From the NCBI GenBank assembly GCA_027349615.1, contig DAIEML010000021.1, positions 1 through 16,158 of the forward strand: 16,158 nt of DNA. The letters are read 5' to 3'. The notes beneath the pieces are model-generated. The model did no database searches. It was not told the DNA's origin and saw nothing but the letters and a program-made list of their open reading frames with translations. The stretch's first letter is position 1; each line of letters opens with the position of its first letter. This stretch comes from Ignavibacteriales bacterium. Its GTDB lineage: Bacteria > Bacteroidota > Ignavibacteria > Ignavibacteriales > Ignavibacteriaceae. A program made the translations under genes and the position numbers. Positions 6,631 to 14,606 of this stretch are shown here, in pieces.

Positions 6631-7284
6631 TTAAATATTTGTAAAAAATTCTTCACCATTATCTTTAACATGAATCATCAATAAATTTGCTCGAACAAGT
6701 TTAACCAATGTTCTTGATGCTCTTCTTTCCGATATATTTATTAAATTGCTCAGAGTATTTACGGTAATTATTTCATTCTTACTTAAATATTCAAAAACTG
6801 CTTTTTCATTCGTGCCTAAAGAATAATTTTTTAATAGCAAATTATCTGTCTGTGCTTTTAAAATTCTTATCATTTCCTTACTTGCTTGCACACTTTTATC
6901 TTTAACACGAATTGTAACTACGGCTTTATTAATGTCAAAAAAAGAAATATAATCTTGTAATCTGTGCGGCTTATTTTTCGACTCCGAAATTTCTACAATT
7001 ACAACTTCTTTGCCTTGCATATCCATATATTCAATATTAATATTTAATGGCGGTTCGCAATAATTTTTTGCAGTATCGAGTATTAATTCGGTTTCAGATT
7101 TTTCGCTTTCTACTCCCACAATTTCTTTATTGTCATCAATTCCAAAAAGAATTACACCGCCTTTGGTGTTTGCAAAAGCAATCATCTCTTTTGCTATTTT
7201 TTCCGGTGTAGAAAATTTTCTCTTAAATTCACAGTAAAGATTTTCCCCTCCTTCAATTAATTCTTTCAGTTCAATTCTTTTCAT
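6631..7284 (-). CDS. AlbA_2 (Schlafen AlbA-like) domain protein with C-terminal winged helix
   Basis: This is a 217-residue protein. The N-terminal half is an AlbA_2 domain (formerly AAA_4): ENLYCEFKRKF (14-24), then IAFANTKGGVILFGIDD (35-51) with the characteristic NTxGGxxxxGxDD pattern. The domain runs to about residue 145. Residues 155-217 look like a winged helix: NEKAVFEYLSKNEIITVNTL, then INISERRASRTLVKLVRANLL. The arrangement suggests a small nucleic-acid-binding or regulatory protein. Proteins of this kind are often annotated as putative transcriptional regulators or ATP-binding proteins, though ligand binding is unproven. Its start overlaps the end of mtgA by 14 bases, so it is the last gene of the secA run and probably translationally coupled. 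The target is unknown. Confidence 0.8.
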   Translation of the reverse strand: MKRIELKELIEGGENLYCEFKRKFSTPEKIAKEMIAFANTKGGVILFGIDDNKEIVGVESEKSETELILDTAKNYCEPPLNINIEYMDMQGKEVVIVEISESKNKPHRLQDYISFFDINKAVVTIRVKDKSVQASKEMIRILKAQTDNLLLKNYSLGTNEKAVFEYLSKNEIITVNTLSNLINISERRASRTLVKLVRANLLMIHVKDNGEEFFTNI

Positions 7285-8032
7285 CTTTTTGATTCGGGAA
7301 CAATATTACATTATTTAATCTTGTAAGCGCAATTCCTGTTCGCCTTAAGACATATCTGGAATTCAATGCCGGATTGTGTTCAAGCGGAGAAGGAATAACA
7401 GATGCTAATCTAGCGCAATCATTTATAGTAAGTTTAGCTGGTGTCAAATTAAAATACATTTCAGACGCTTCTTTAATTCCAAAAATCCCATCTCCCCATT
7501 CAATTATATTTATATAATTTTCCAGTATCGCTTTTTTAGAAATCTCTTTTTCTAACCGAAAAGTAATCAACATCTCTTTTGCTTTTCTGAAGATACTTCT
7601 TTCGGTTGTAAGATAAAGATTTTTTGCAAGCTGCATTGTAATTGTACTTCCACCGCGAATAATTCTCCCTCTTCGTTTATTTTCTTTAAGCGAAGTATTT
7701 AATTGTTTCCAATCAATCCCTTTATGAATAAAAAAAGCATCATCTTCTAATGACAAAATTGCTTTAAGAAGATTTGGATTAACATTATTAATACTTATCC
7801 AAGATTCCTTTGGATAAAAAATTAAATTTTGTTCAATGGCTCTTTGTTCCATAAGAGAAGAAATTCTTTGATGATTATATTCAAGTAATGGAATATTAAA
7901 TGATGGAATCGAAAAATAAAAAATGAATAAGATATAAAGTAAAAAACTTTGGAATTTTCTTCGCTTTATAATTGGCAGGGCTTTATCAAAAAGCTTTCCT
8001 AATTCACTTTCTGGAAATTGAAAAGATACCAT
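7271..8032 (-). CDS. mtgA: Monofunctional peptidoglycan glycosyltransferase (GT51)
   Basis: This 253-residue enzyme polymerises lipid II into glycan strands at the outer face of the inner membrane. It has a single membrane anchor near residues 27-46 and then only the GT51 domain. Motifs in order are LSLEDDAFFIHKGID (94-107, catalytic Glu96), RGGSTITMQLAKNLYL (126-141), RKAKEMLITFRLEKEI (149-164), and ENYINIIEWG with the second essential Glu171. GIFGIKEASEMYF follows (182-194). No transpeptidase domain follows, and the length fits MtgA. The ATG is the first in frame and is directly preceded by an in-frame TGA. No clear ribosome site is visible. The gene lies 58 bases after the TPR lipoprotein and overlaps the next gene by 14 bases. 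Confidence 0.93.
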   Translation of the reverse strand: MVSFQFPESELGKLFDKALPIIKRRKFQSFLLYILFIFYFSIPSFNIPLLEYNHQRISSLMEQRAIEQNLIFYPKESWISINNVNPNLLKAILSLEDDAFFIHKGIDWKQLNTSLKENKRRGRIIRGGSTITMQLAKNLYLTTERSIFRKAKEMLITFRLEKEISKKAILENYINIIEWGDGIFGIKEASEMYFNLTPAKLTINDCARLASVIPSPLEHNPALNSRYVLRRTGIALTRLNNVILFPNQKDEKN

Positions 8033-8090
8033 TCATGTGTGCAGTGAAAATTATTAAATATTCTAAAAGATCAGAAATATAAAATTGATA

Positions 8091-10424
8091 TCATTCATTT
8101 AATTTTCGTCGCATACCTTTTCCTCTTATCCTTATTAAGGTATCCGGAGTTGCAGTTGCATTTTTAATTACTAGATTGTTTTCTTCGGTTTTTAGATTCT
8201 GAGCTTCATTAGTTGAAATATTTTTACCGGGAATGTTATTAACCTTATTCTGATTTATTGAAGATTCATTTGTTACTAGTGCTAATTTTTCTTTGTTAAT
8301 TTTAGAAGAATCCGACTTTAATGAATCAGCATTCGACTTTAAAGCAATTAACGAATCTTGAGATGCTTTTTTAATTCTTGCTATTTCTTCTTTATAAAAA
8401 TTTAATTCTGGTAAAACAGTTTGAGAATAAATAGTTCTTGGATACAATTTTGTTAATTTATCATAAACAACTACAGCGGAATCATTCATATTTAATTTGT
8501 TTGACAAAACCCAACCGGTTGCATATAAAGCCTTAGCAGCAAATGGGGAATTGGGATGAGTCAAATAAATTTTATAAAAATTTGAAGCTGAAGAATCGTA
8601 TTTCCCGCTTAACATCTCAGCTTCGGCACTTGAATACAATTTTCTAGCAGGATCAAAATTAAAATCAACTAATGGTTTTCCAATTTTATCAGCAGCAGCA
8701 TTTACAATACTTTCATTCTTATAATTATTGTAAACATAATTGAAAATACTATCGGCTTTAACTGAATCGTTGACTGTTAAATAATAACTTCCTAAGGCAT
8801 AAGTAATTCTTCCTTGAAACGGTGTTCCAGGGTAGTTTGTTAAAATATCGGTATAATATTTATAAGCCGAATCGGGCAAATCAAATTCGGTAAATAATAA
8901 ATTACCCAAATCAAATTCAGAACTTACAAGTTGGTATTTCAAAGTGTCTAGTGGCTGCGTCGGACGGACAGGAGGTTTTCTTTCAATTACTTGAGTCTGC
9001 GGCAGAGTTTCATTTAATTTTGATTTAGCATTAACTAAATTTTTGCCATTTGTCAGTAGAGAATCAGCTGTCCTTTTTGCAAGTTCTAACGAATCGGCTT
9101 TCATTTTTGCAGCTTTTAATGAATCAGCAATTCCTTTATCAACATTCATTGTATCAACTTTGCCGAAAATATAACCTACAGTATCAGCAGCTTGTCTTTT
9201 TATTTCTTCCATCTCATTAGCATAAGCTATTGAATCCTTTATGAATAGATTTGGATCCTTTGCATAATCATATTCATGCAAATCATTATTATAATTTGAA
9301 TAAAGCAGCTTATATTTTTTTATAAGTTCAGATTTGGATCTTGCTTTTAGAATTGAATCTTGCGGTGCGGTTGAAATAATTGTCCTGTTAAAATAATAAC
9401 CAGCGCTGTCAAAATTTTTATAATTATCCAAAAATATTCGCCCAAGTTCCAAACTTGCTAATCCAGCACTTGACGTTCTTGAAAAAGATGTATCAACAAT
9501 AATAAGCTGGTCAACTGCATCTTTAATTCTATTCATTTTAAATAACGTCAAGCCTCTTTGATAATAAATTTCATCAAGTACATCTGAGTTCTTTTGAAGT
9601 TTGCTCATGCTTTCAAATACTTTTAAAGCTTTGTCGTCTTGTCCTGTTTCGCGAAATGTTTTACCTAATTCGATTTGCGATTTAAATTCGACATCATAAG
9701 TTGGAGAATATGTTGTTACTTTTTCAAATGAATTTATTGCATTATTTAAATCGTTATTTTTCTTGTAAAGATTACCTAATTCGAATGCAACTTCCGCTTT
9801 GATAATATCATCTTTTGAAACAGTTAAAATATTATTTGAAAACTCAATAGCACGGTTGTAATCTTTTTGATAAATATAATATTTGGCTTGTTCAATTAAC
9901 GCTTCCTCTTCAATCTTATTATCTTTATTTTTTTGAGCCGTGGCTTGAACACTCTTTAACATTGTAAGCCCGTCATCAAATTCTTTTAGTTTCATTTGTG
10001 TTTTACCAATCCACAATTGAGTTTCTAAAATCAAATCGCTTTTGGGTTGTGTTGCAATGAGTTCTTCAAATTTTCTAAGCGCTTTTTGGTAGTTAGCTTG
10101 ATAATAAAAACTTTTCCCCAGCATTATTAATGCATCATCAACATAACTGCTTTTTTCATGGAATTGAAGTATTTGAGAACATTTTTCAACAACTTTTGCT
10201 AAAGCTGCGTTGGCACTTTGTGGAAGCTGATAATCCTCATTTGAAAATAAATCTCTTTTTTGCTGGGTGATATCATCTTCCGCTTTACTGAAAAGATTGG
10301 AAGTGTCATAATACAAATTGAAATAAGTTGTAAAGTTCGTCCAAACACCGCAACCATAAAGGAATAAAGCCGAAAGGATTATAATTGAAGTTTTTTTAAA
10401 TGCCAAATTAACTTTAATTTTCAT
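8091..10424 (-). CDS. Large TPR lipoprotein resembling SprE/PorW of the type IX secretion/gliding system
   Basis: This is a 777-residue lipoprotein. The N-terminus has a signal sequence and lipobox LYGC (Cys25), with no aspartate directly after the cysteine. TPR-type helices span about residues 90-380, for example DDALIMLGKSFYYQANYQKA (96-115). A repetitive A-D-S-L linker follows (433-456: IADSLKAAKMKADSLELAK), then a proline-rich hinge near 480-495. A second TPR block covers about 500-690 (DLPDSAYKYYTDILTNYPGT), and a serine/lysine-rich tail ends in RIRGKGMRRKLNE. The order lipobox, N-F-x-x-Y-F-N-like start, TPRs, then a PDSA-x-x-Y second half resembles SprE/PorW from memory. Homology is not proven, and it may be a generic envelope TPR scaffold. 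It sits between glnB and mtgA in the secA run, 45 bases after glnB. Confidence 0.7.
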   Translation of the reverse strand: MKIKVNLAFKKTSIIILSALFLYGCGVWTNFTTYFNLYYDTSNLFSKAEDDITQQKRDLFSNEDYQLPQSANAALAKVVEKCSQILQFHEKSSYVDDALIMLGKSFYYQANYQKALRKFEELIATQPKSDLILETQLWIGKTQMKLKEFDDGLTMLKSVQATAQKNKDNKIEEEALIEQAKYYIYQKDYNRAIEFSNNILTVSKDDIIKAEVAFELGNLYKKNNDLNNAINSFEKVTTYSPTYDVEFKSQIELGKTFRETGQDDKALKVFESMSKLQKNSDVLDEIYYQRGLTLFKMNRIKDAVDQLIIVDTSFSRTSSAGLASLELGRIFLDNYKNFDSAGYYFNRTIISTAPQDSILKARSKSELIKKYKLLYSNYNNDLHEYDYAKDPNLFIKDSIAYANEMEEIKRQAADTVGYIFGKVDTMNVDKGIADSLKAAKMKADSLELAKRTADSLLTNGKNLVNAKSKLNETLPQTQVIERKPPVRPTQPLDTLKYQLVSSEFDLGNLLFTEFDLPDSAYKYYTDILTNYPGTPFQGRITYALGSYYLTVNDSVKADSIFNYVYNNYKNESIVNAAADKIGKPLVDFNFDPARKLYSSAEAEMLSGKYDSSASNFYKIYLTHPNSPFAAKALYATGWVLSNKLNMNDSAVVVYDKLTKLYPRTIYSQTVLPELNFYKEEIARIKKASQDSLIALKSNADSLKSDSSKINKEKLALVTNESSINQNKVNNIPGKNISTNEAQNLKTEENNLVIKNATATPDTLIRIRGKGMRRKLNE

Positions 10425-10469
10425 AAAGGAAGCTATTAAAGATTGTGAATAATTTAAAGGTAAAATATT

Positions 10470-10817
<348 letters not shown>

Positions 10818-10822
10818 TCACT

Positions 10823-13800
10823 TTATTTGCCATGACAATGTTTATATTTTTTTCCGCTTCCGCAAGGGCATGGATCATTTCTCCCTACCTTTTCTTCAAC
10901 TTGAACTGGTTGAACTTTTACAGCTTGTTGTTCATCGCCGGCATTTCTAGCAGCTGAAGATAATCCAACATCACCAGCATTTTGTTTAATTTCTTTCATT
11001 CGTCCGGTTTGTCTTCTTCTTTTCGTTTGAACTTCATCTGGAGCTTGCGGGAAAAATTTAAAGCTGAATGAAACAACTTCATTTCTAATTTGGGTTAACA
11101 ACTCGGTAAATAATTTAAATGCTTCAACTTTGTATTCAACAAGCGGATCTTTTTGTCCGTATGCTCTTAATCCAATTCCTTCTTTCAAATCATCCATTTC
11201 GCGAAGATGTTCTTTCCATTTATGATCGATTACGCTAAGCATTGCATATCTTTCTAGCCTAGCCATCAGATCAGAGCCGAGCATTTCTTCTTTCTTTTTG
11301 TAAAATGCTTTGGTAGCATCAAGGATTTTATTTACAATTCCTTCTTTGCCAAGAATTTCAAATTCAGTTGACTCGAGTTGAATTTCTACAAGTAGATTAT
11401 GCATAACCTGTTCTTTGATGTTATCTACTAAAACGTCATCAAAGTTCGGCTCAACAATATCGTGAACAAAATCTTCCAGCAGTTCAAATATTTCGCCTTT
11501 TAATCTATCGCCTTGCAATGCACGCTGCCGCCTTGTATAGATAACTTCGCGCTGCTGATTCATGGTATCATCATACTCAAGCAATCTTTTTCGAATCGAA
11601 AAATTATTTTCTTCAACTTTCTTTTGTGCTCTCTCAACGGATTTTGTTATTAAAGGATGCTGAATTACTTCGCCGTCTTTAATTCCCATTCTCTGCATTA
11701 CCGAAGAAATTCTATCGCTTCCGAACAATCGCATTAAATCATCTTCAAGAGAAAGAAAAAATTTAGAAGTACCCGGATCGCCTTGTCTGCCAGAACGACC
11801 TCTAAGCTGACGATCAATTCTTCTTGATTCGTGGCGTTCCGTTCCTAGAATGAAAAGTCCACCATTGTCTTTAACACCGGCGCCAAGCTTAATATCTGTA
11901 CCGCGGCCTGCCATGTTTGTTGCAATAGTTACTGCACTAATTTCACCAGCATGCTGAACAATTTCTGCTTCCCTTTGATGCTGCTTTGCGTTCAAAACAT
12001 TATGCGGAATTGATTTTCGCTTCAACATTCTGCTGATGGTTTCAGAAACTTCAACAGAAGTTGTTCCAACAAGAACAGGTCGCCCTTCTTTTCGCAATTG
12101 CTCAATTTGATCTATTACAGCATTATATTTTTCGCGTTTGGTTTTAAAAATAGCATCATCATCATCGTCGCGAACAATTTCTTTGTTCGTTGGAACAACA
12201 ACAACTTCAAGTTTATAAATTTCCCAGAACTCACCTTCTTCAGTTTCTGCAGTACCGGTCATACCGGCAAGTTTTTTATACATTCTGAAATAATTTTGAA
12301 GAGTAATAGTTGCAAGAGTTTGGGTGTCTTTTTCAACTTTAACATTTTCTTTTGCTTCAATAGCTTGATGCAAGCCATCCGAATATCTTCTGCCAGGAAG
12401 AACACGCCCTGTAAACTCATCAACAATTGCAATCTTTCCTTCTTCGGTTACAACGTACTCAACATCTTTTTCAAAAAGAGTATAAGCTTTTAAGAGCTGA
12501 TGAATCGTATGAATACGATCGCTGCTCTCTGAATATCTATTATATAATGCATCTTTCTTTTTGAGTTTCTGATCATCCGTCAAAGTAGAATCATTTTCAA
12601 GTTTGCTTATTTCAGTTCCAAGGTCGGGTAAAATGAAAAAATCTTTTTCCATTCCGCTTCCTTTTGCAAGTTCTTCGCGGCCTTTTTCAGTTAAGTCAAT
12701 CGTATTGTTTTTTTCATCGATTACGAAATAAAGCTCATCATCAATAATGTACATGTTCTTTGCTTTTTCTCGAAGGTATTCCATCTCGGTTGCTTGCATA
12801 AGTTTTTTGTTCACTGGTTCGCTGAATACTTTTGCAAGTTTATTATTTTTTGGTAAACCACGGTAAGCTCTAAGCAAGGCAATCCCAGCTTGATTTTCGT
12901 TTCCTTTTCCATCTGTATTCAAAAGTTCTTCCGCTTCTTGAACAAGTTTTGCAACTAAGTTTGATTGAAGTCTATAAAGTTTTTCTACGCGAGGTTTCAT
13001 CTCATCAAATTTCTGATCATCGACTTCTACCGGACCGGAAATAATTAATGGCGTTCTTGCCTCATCAATAAGAACAGAGTCAACTTCATCAACGATAGCA
13101 TAATTATGTTTCCGCTGAACTTGGAATTCTTTTTCAACAGCCATATTATCACGAAGATAATCGAAGCCGAATTCATTATTTGTTCCATAAGTTATATCGC
13201 AGTTGTAGTATTTCTTTCGTTCATCCGGGTCCATGGTGTTAAGAATAACGCCGACTGTCAATCCGTGGAATTTATAAATTTCTCCCATCCATTCACTGTC
13301 GCGTAATGCAAGGTAATCGTTAACAGTAACTAAGTGAACTCCTCGTCCGGTTAATGCATTTAAATAAATCGGAAGAGTTGCTACCAAAGTTTTACCTTCA
13401 CCGGTTGCCATTTCAGCAATTTTCCCTTGATGAAGAACAATTCCACCCATCAGTTGAACATCATAAGGAACCATATCCCAGGTAACCTTAGTCCCTGCAA
13501 CAGTCCAGCTTTTTCCAATTAATCTTTGGCAAGTTAATTTAACAACAGCGAAAGCTTCGGGAAGAATTTCATCTAAAATTTCTTCATATTTGTCATCAAG
13601 TTCATCTTCAAGCTTTTCTATTTCTTCATAAACAGCGTGCATATCAATTTCTTCATTGGTTTGAAGCTGCGCGCGCGTTTCTTCAATTTGATTTCTTAAC
13701 TCAGCAGTATGATTTTGAATCCTTTCCTTAAATTCCTGAGTTTTTGCTTTTAGTTGATCATCTGATAGATCTTTTATTTTTTCATATTCTTCATTTATTT

Positions 13801-13876
13801 CTTCTACTATTGGCCATAAATTTTTAAAATCTTTAGTATGCTTATCACCAAAAATCGCTTTGATTAAACTTTTCAT
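10823..13876 (-). CDS. secA: Preprotein translocase ATPase SecA
   Basis: This 1017-residue motor drives Sec-dependent export through SecYEG. It has Walker A in EMATGEGKTLVA (155-166), the DEAD-type Walker B in AIVDEVDSVLIDEART (260-275), the GTNNEFGFDYLRDNM stretch (231-245), NMAGRGTDIKLGAG, and the arginine-finger region RQLRGRSGRQGDPG. The C-terminal zinc motif is CPCGSGKKYKHCH (Cys1003, 1005 and 1014, His1015), which binds SecB or ribosomes in other species. It is about 115 residues longer than the E. coli protein. Extra length is seen as an acidic, charged stretch at about 55-105 and an enlarged preprotein-binding region at about 285-400, as in Bacteroidota-type SecA. GGAGA lies 10 bases before the ATG. 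It heads the run of genes down to the AlbA_2 gene. Confidence 0.97.
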   Translation of the reverse strand: MKSLIKAIFGDKHTKDFKNLWPIVEEINEEYEKIKDLSDDQLKAKTQEFKERIQNHTAELRNQIEETRAQLQTNEEIDMHAVYEEIEKLEDELDDKYEEILDEILPEAFAVVKLTCQRLIGKSWTVAGTKVTWDMVPYDVQLMGGIVLHQGKIAEMATGEGKTLVATLPIYLNALTGRGVHLVTVNDYLALRDSEWMGEIYKFHGLTVGVILNTMDPDERKKYYNCDITYGTNNEFGFDYLRDNMAVEKEFQVQRKHNYAIVDEVDSVLIDEARTPLIISGPVEVDDQKFDEMKPRVEKLYRLQSNLVAKLVQEAEELLNTDGKGNENQAGIALLRAYRGLPKNNKLAKVFSEPVNKKLMQATEMEYLREKAKNMYIIDDELYFVIDEKNNTIDLTEKGREELAKGSGMEKDFFILPDLGTEISKLENDSTLTDDQKLKKKDALYNRYSESSDRIHTIHQLLKAYTLFEKDVEYVVTEEGKIAIVDEFTGRVLPGRRYSDGLHQAIEAKENVKVEKDTQTLATITLQNYFRMYKKLAGMTGTAETEEGEFWEIYKLEVVVVPTNKEIVRDDDDDAIFKTKREKYNAVIDQIEQLRKEGRPVLVGTTSVEVSETISRMLKRKSIPHNVLNAKQHQREAEIVQHAGEISAVTIATNMAGRGTDIKLGAGVKDNGGLFILGTERHESRRIDRQLRGRSGRQGDPGTSKFFLSLEDDLMRLFGSDRISSVMQRMGIKDGEVIQHPLITKSVERAQKKVEENNFSIRKRLLEYDDTMNQQREVIYTRRQRALQGDRLKGEIFELLEDFVHDIVEPNFDDVLVDNIKEQVMHNLLVEIQLESTEFEILGKEGIVNKILDATKAFYKKKEEMLGSDLMARLERYAMLSVIDHKWKEHLREMDDLKEGIGLRAYGQKDPLVEYKVEAFKLFTELLTQIRNEVVSFSFKFFPQAPDEVQTKRRRQTGRMKEIKQNAGDVGLSSAARNAGDEQQAVKVQPVQVEEKVGRNDPCPCGSGKKYKHCHGK

Positions 13877-13908
13877 CTAGAATGAATCTCCGTTGGATAA
13901 ATTGACTT

Positions 13909-13939
13909 CAAAATTAACCATTGAAGCCCTGAAATGCAA
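13909..13939 (-). promoter_or_regulatory. Candidate Bacteroidota-type promoter for secA
   Basis: On the minus strand TAATTTTG (bases 13916-13909) fits the TAnnTTTG -7 box. TTG (13939-13937) lies 20 bases upstream, a normal spacing. The -7 box lies 32 bases before the secA ATG. A 6-bp inverted repeat, CTTCAA (13906-13911) and TTGAAG (13921-13926), overlaps the box. It may be chance in AT-rich DNA. The rest of the 143-base gap (13877-14019) shows no clear terminator. Confidence 0.3.
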
Positions 13940-14019
13940 TTTAAGAAGAATGGGACTATTTTCTAATTTTACAAACAGATAACTAAAGAATTAAATTGAT
14001 TTTGAAATTATAATGATAA

Positions 14020-14466
14020 TTATTCAAAAACTTTTTTGATATACCAGCCTTTAAATTGTTCAAAGAAAATCTCTGCTTTAAAAGTATCTCCGGCTCTTAG
14101 TTTTGCCAAGCCAAGCAAACTTTTGTTGTTATTATTTGCCATAATTTTTTGTTTATCGTCTAACTGAAAACTTGGAATCAAAATGTAAGTTGCACCAGGA
14201 ATTACAAAACTTGAGTGTGCTGTGCTATCTTCAATTTTTATTATTCTCGCCTTGATGAAGAAATCTTCTTTACTGCTGCCGTATACTCCGTCAATTTCCG
14301 CCGAAACAACTGACTGAATTCTCTGAGAAGTAGTTGGAAAACTTGGTTGAGTTTTCGTTTGTGCATTTTCAGTCTTCACATTATTTTGGTCGTTCGAAAC
14401 ATCATAACTGCATGATGATAAAATAAATAATAGTAAAAAAATTAAAAATAATTCAAGATGTTTCAT
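14020..14466 (-). CDS. Small lipoprotein of unknown function
   Basis: The ATG at 14466 gives 148 residues. A TTG one codon earlier (14469) is possible, but AGGA on the minus strand lies 7 bases before the ATG and only 4 before the TTG, so I prefer the ATG. The N-terminus MKHLELFLIFLLLFILSSC has a lipobox with cysteine at position 19. A disordered N/Q/T/S-rich linker follows to about residue 50. The rest is a compact, mostly beta-like domain: VVSAEIDGVYGSSKEDFFIK, then YILIPSFQL, LLGLAKLRAGDTFKAEIFF, and GWYIKKVFE. I recognise no family. The even mix of strands hints at a small beta-barrel. It stands alone between secA and the divergent glnE. Confidence 0.75.
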   Translation of the reverse strand: MKHLELFLIFLLLFILSSCSYDVSNDQNNVKTENAQTKTQPSFPTTSQRIQSVVSAEIDGVYGSSKEDFFIKARIIKIEDSTAHSSFVIPGATYILIPSFQLDDKQKIMANNNNKSLLGLAKLRAGDTFKAEIFFEQFKGWYIKKVFE

Positions 14467-14533
14467 CAATAATTCCTTTGTTGTAATCTTTCAGTTGAAA
14501 TATAGATATTCAATTCAATAATTCTTTTTCGAA

Positions 14534-14557
14534 AAATAGATTTATTATTTTCTATTT
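14534..14557. repeat. Short AT-rich inverted repeat in the glnE/lipoprotein divergent gap
   Basis: AAATAGA (14534-14540) and TCTATTT (14551-14557) are perfect complements around 10 bases. It lies in the 140-base region between the lipoprotein and glnE starts, about 50 bases before the glnE start. It could be an operator, but arms of this length with almost no G or C are expected by chance. The rest of the gap is AT-rich with no convincing promoter. Confidence 0.15.
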
Positions 14558-14606
14558 ACAATCAATAAAATTAGTTTAAAGATATAACATCAAAATTTTT
14601 TTTGAA

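Noticed and set aside
6620..6640. Convergent gene ends considered as a bidirectional terminator
   Set aside because: Only 7 bases separate the two stops and no hairpin is visible.
9110..9350. Repeated A-D-S-L coding stretch considered as a DNA repeat array
   Set aside because: The repetition is at the protein level (short linker with heptad-like spacing). Nucleotide copies are not identical and have no regular spacer, so it is not a repeat or CRISPR array.
12098..12493. 131-codon plus-strand open frame
   Set aside because: Lies wholly antisense to secA. The F/N/I-rich translation is typical of the reverse strand of AT-rich coding DNA.
13106..13306. 66-codon plus-strand open frame
   Set aside because: Antisense to the secA motor domain, with no supporting signal.
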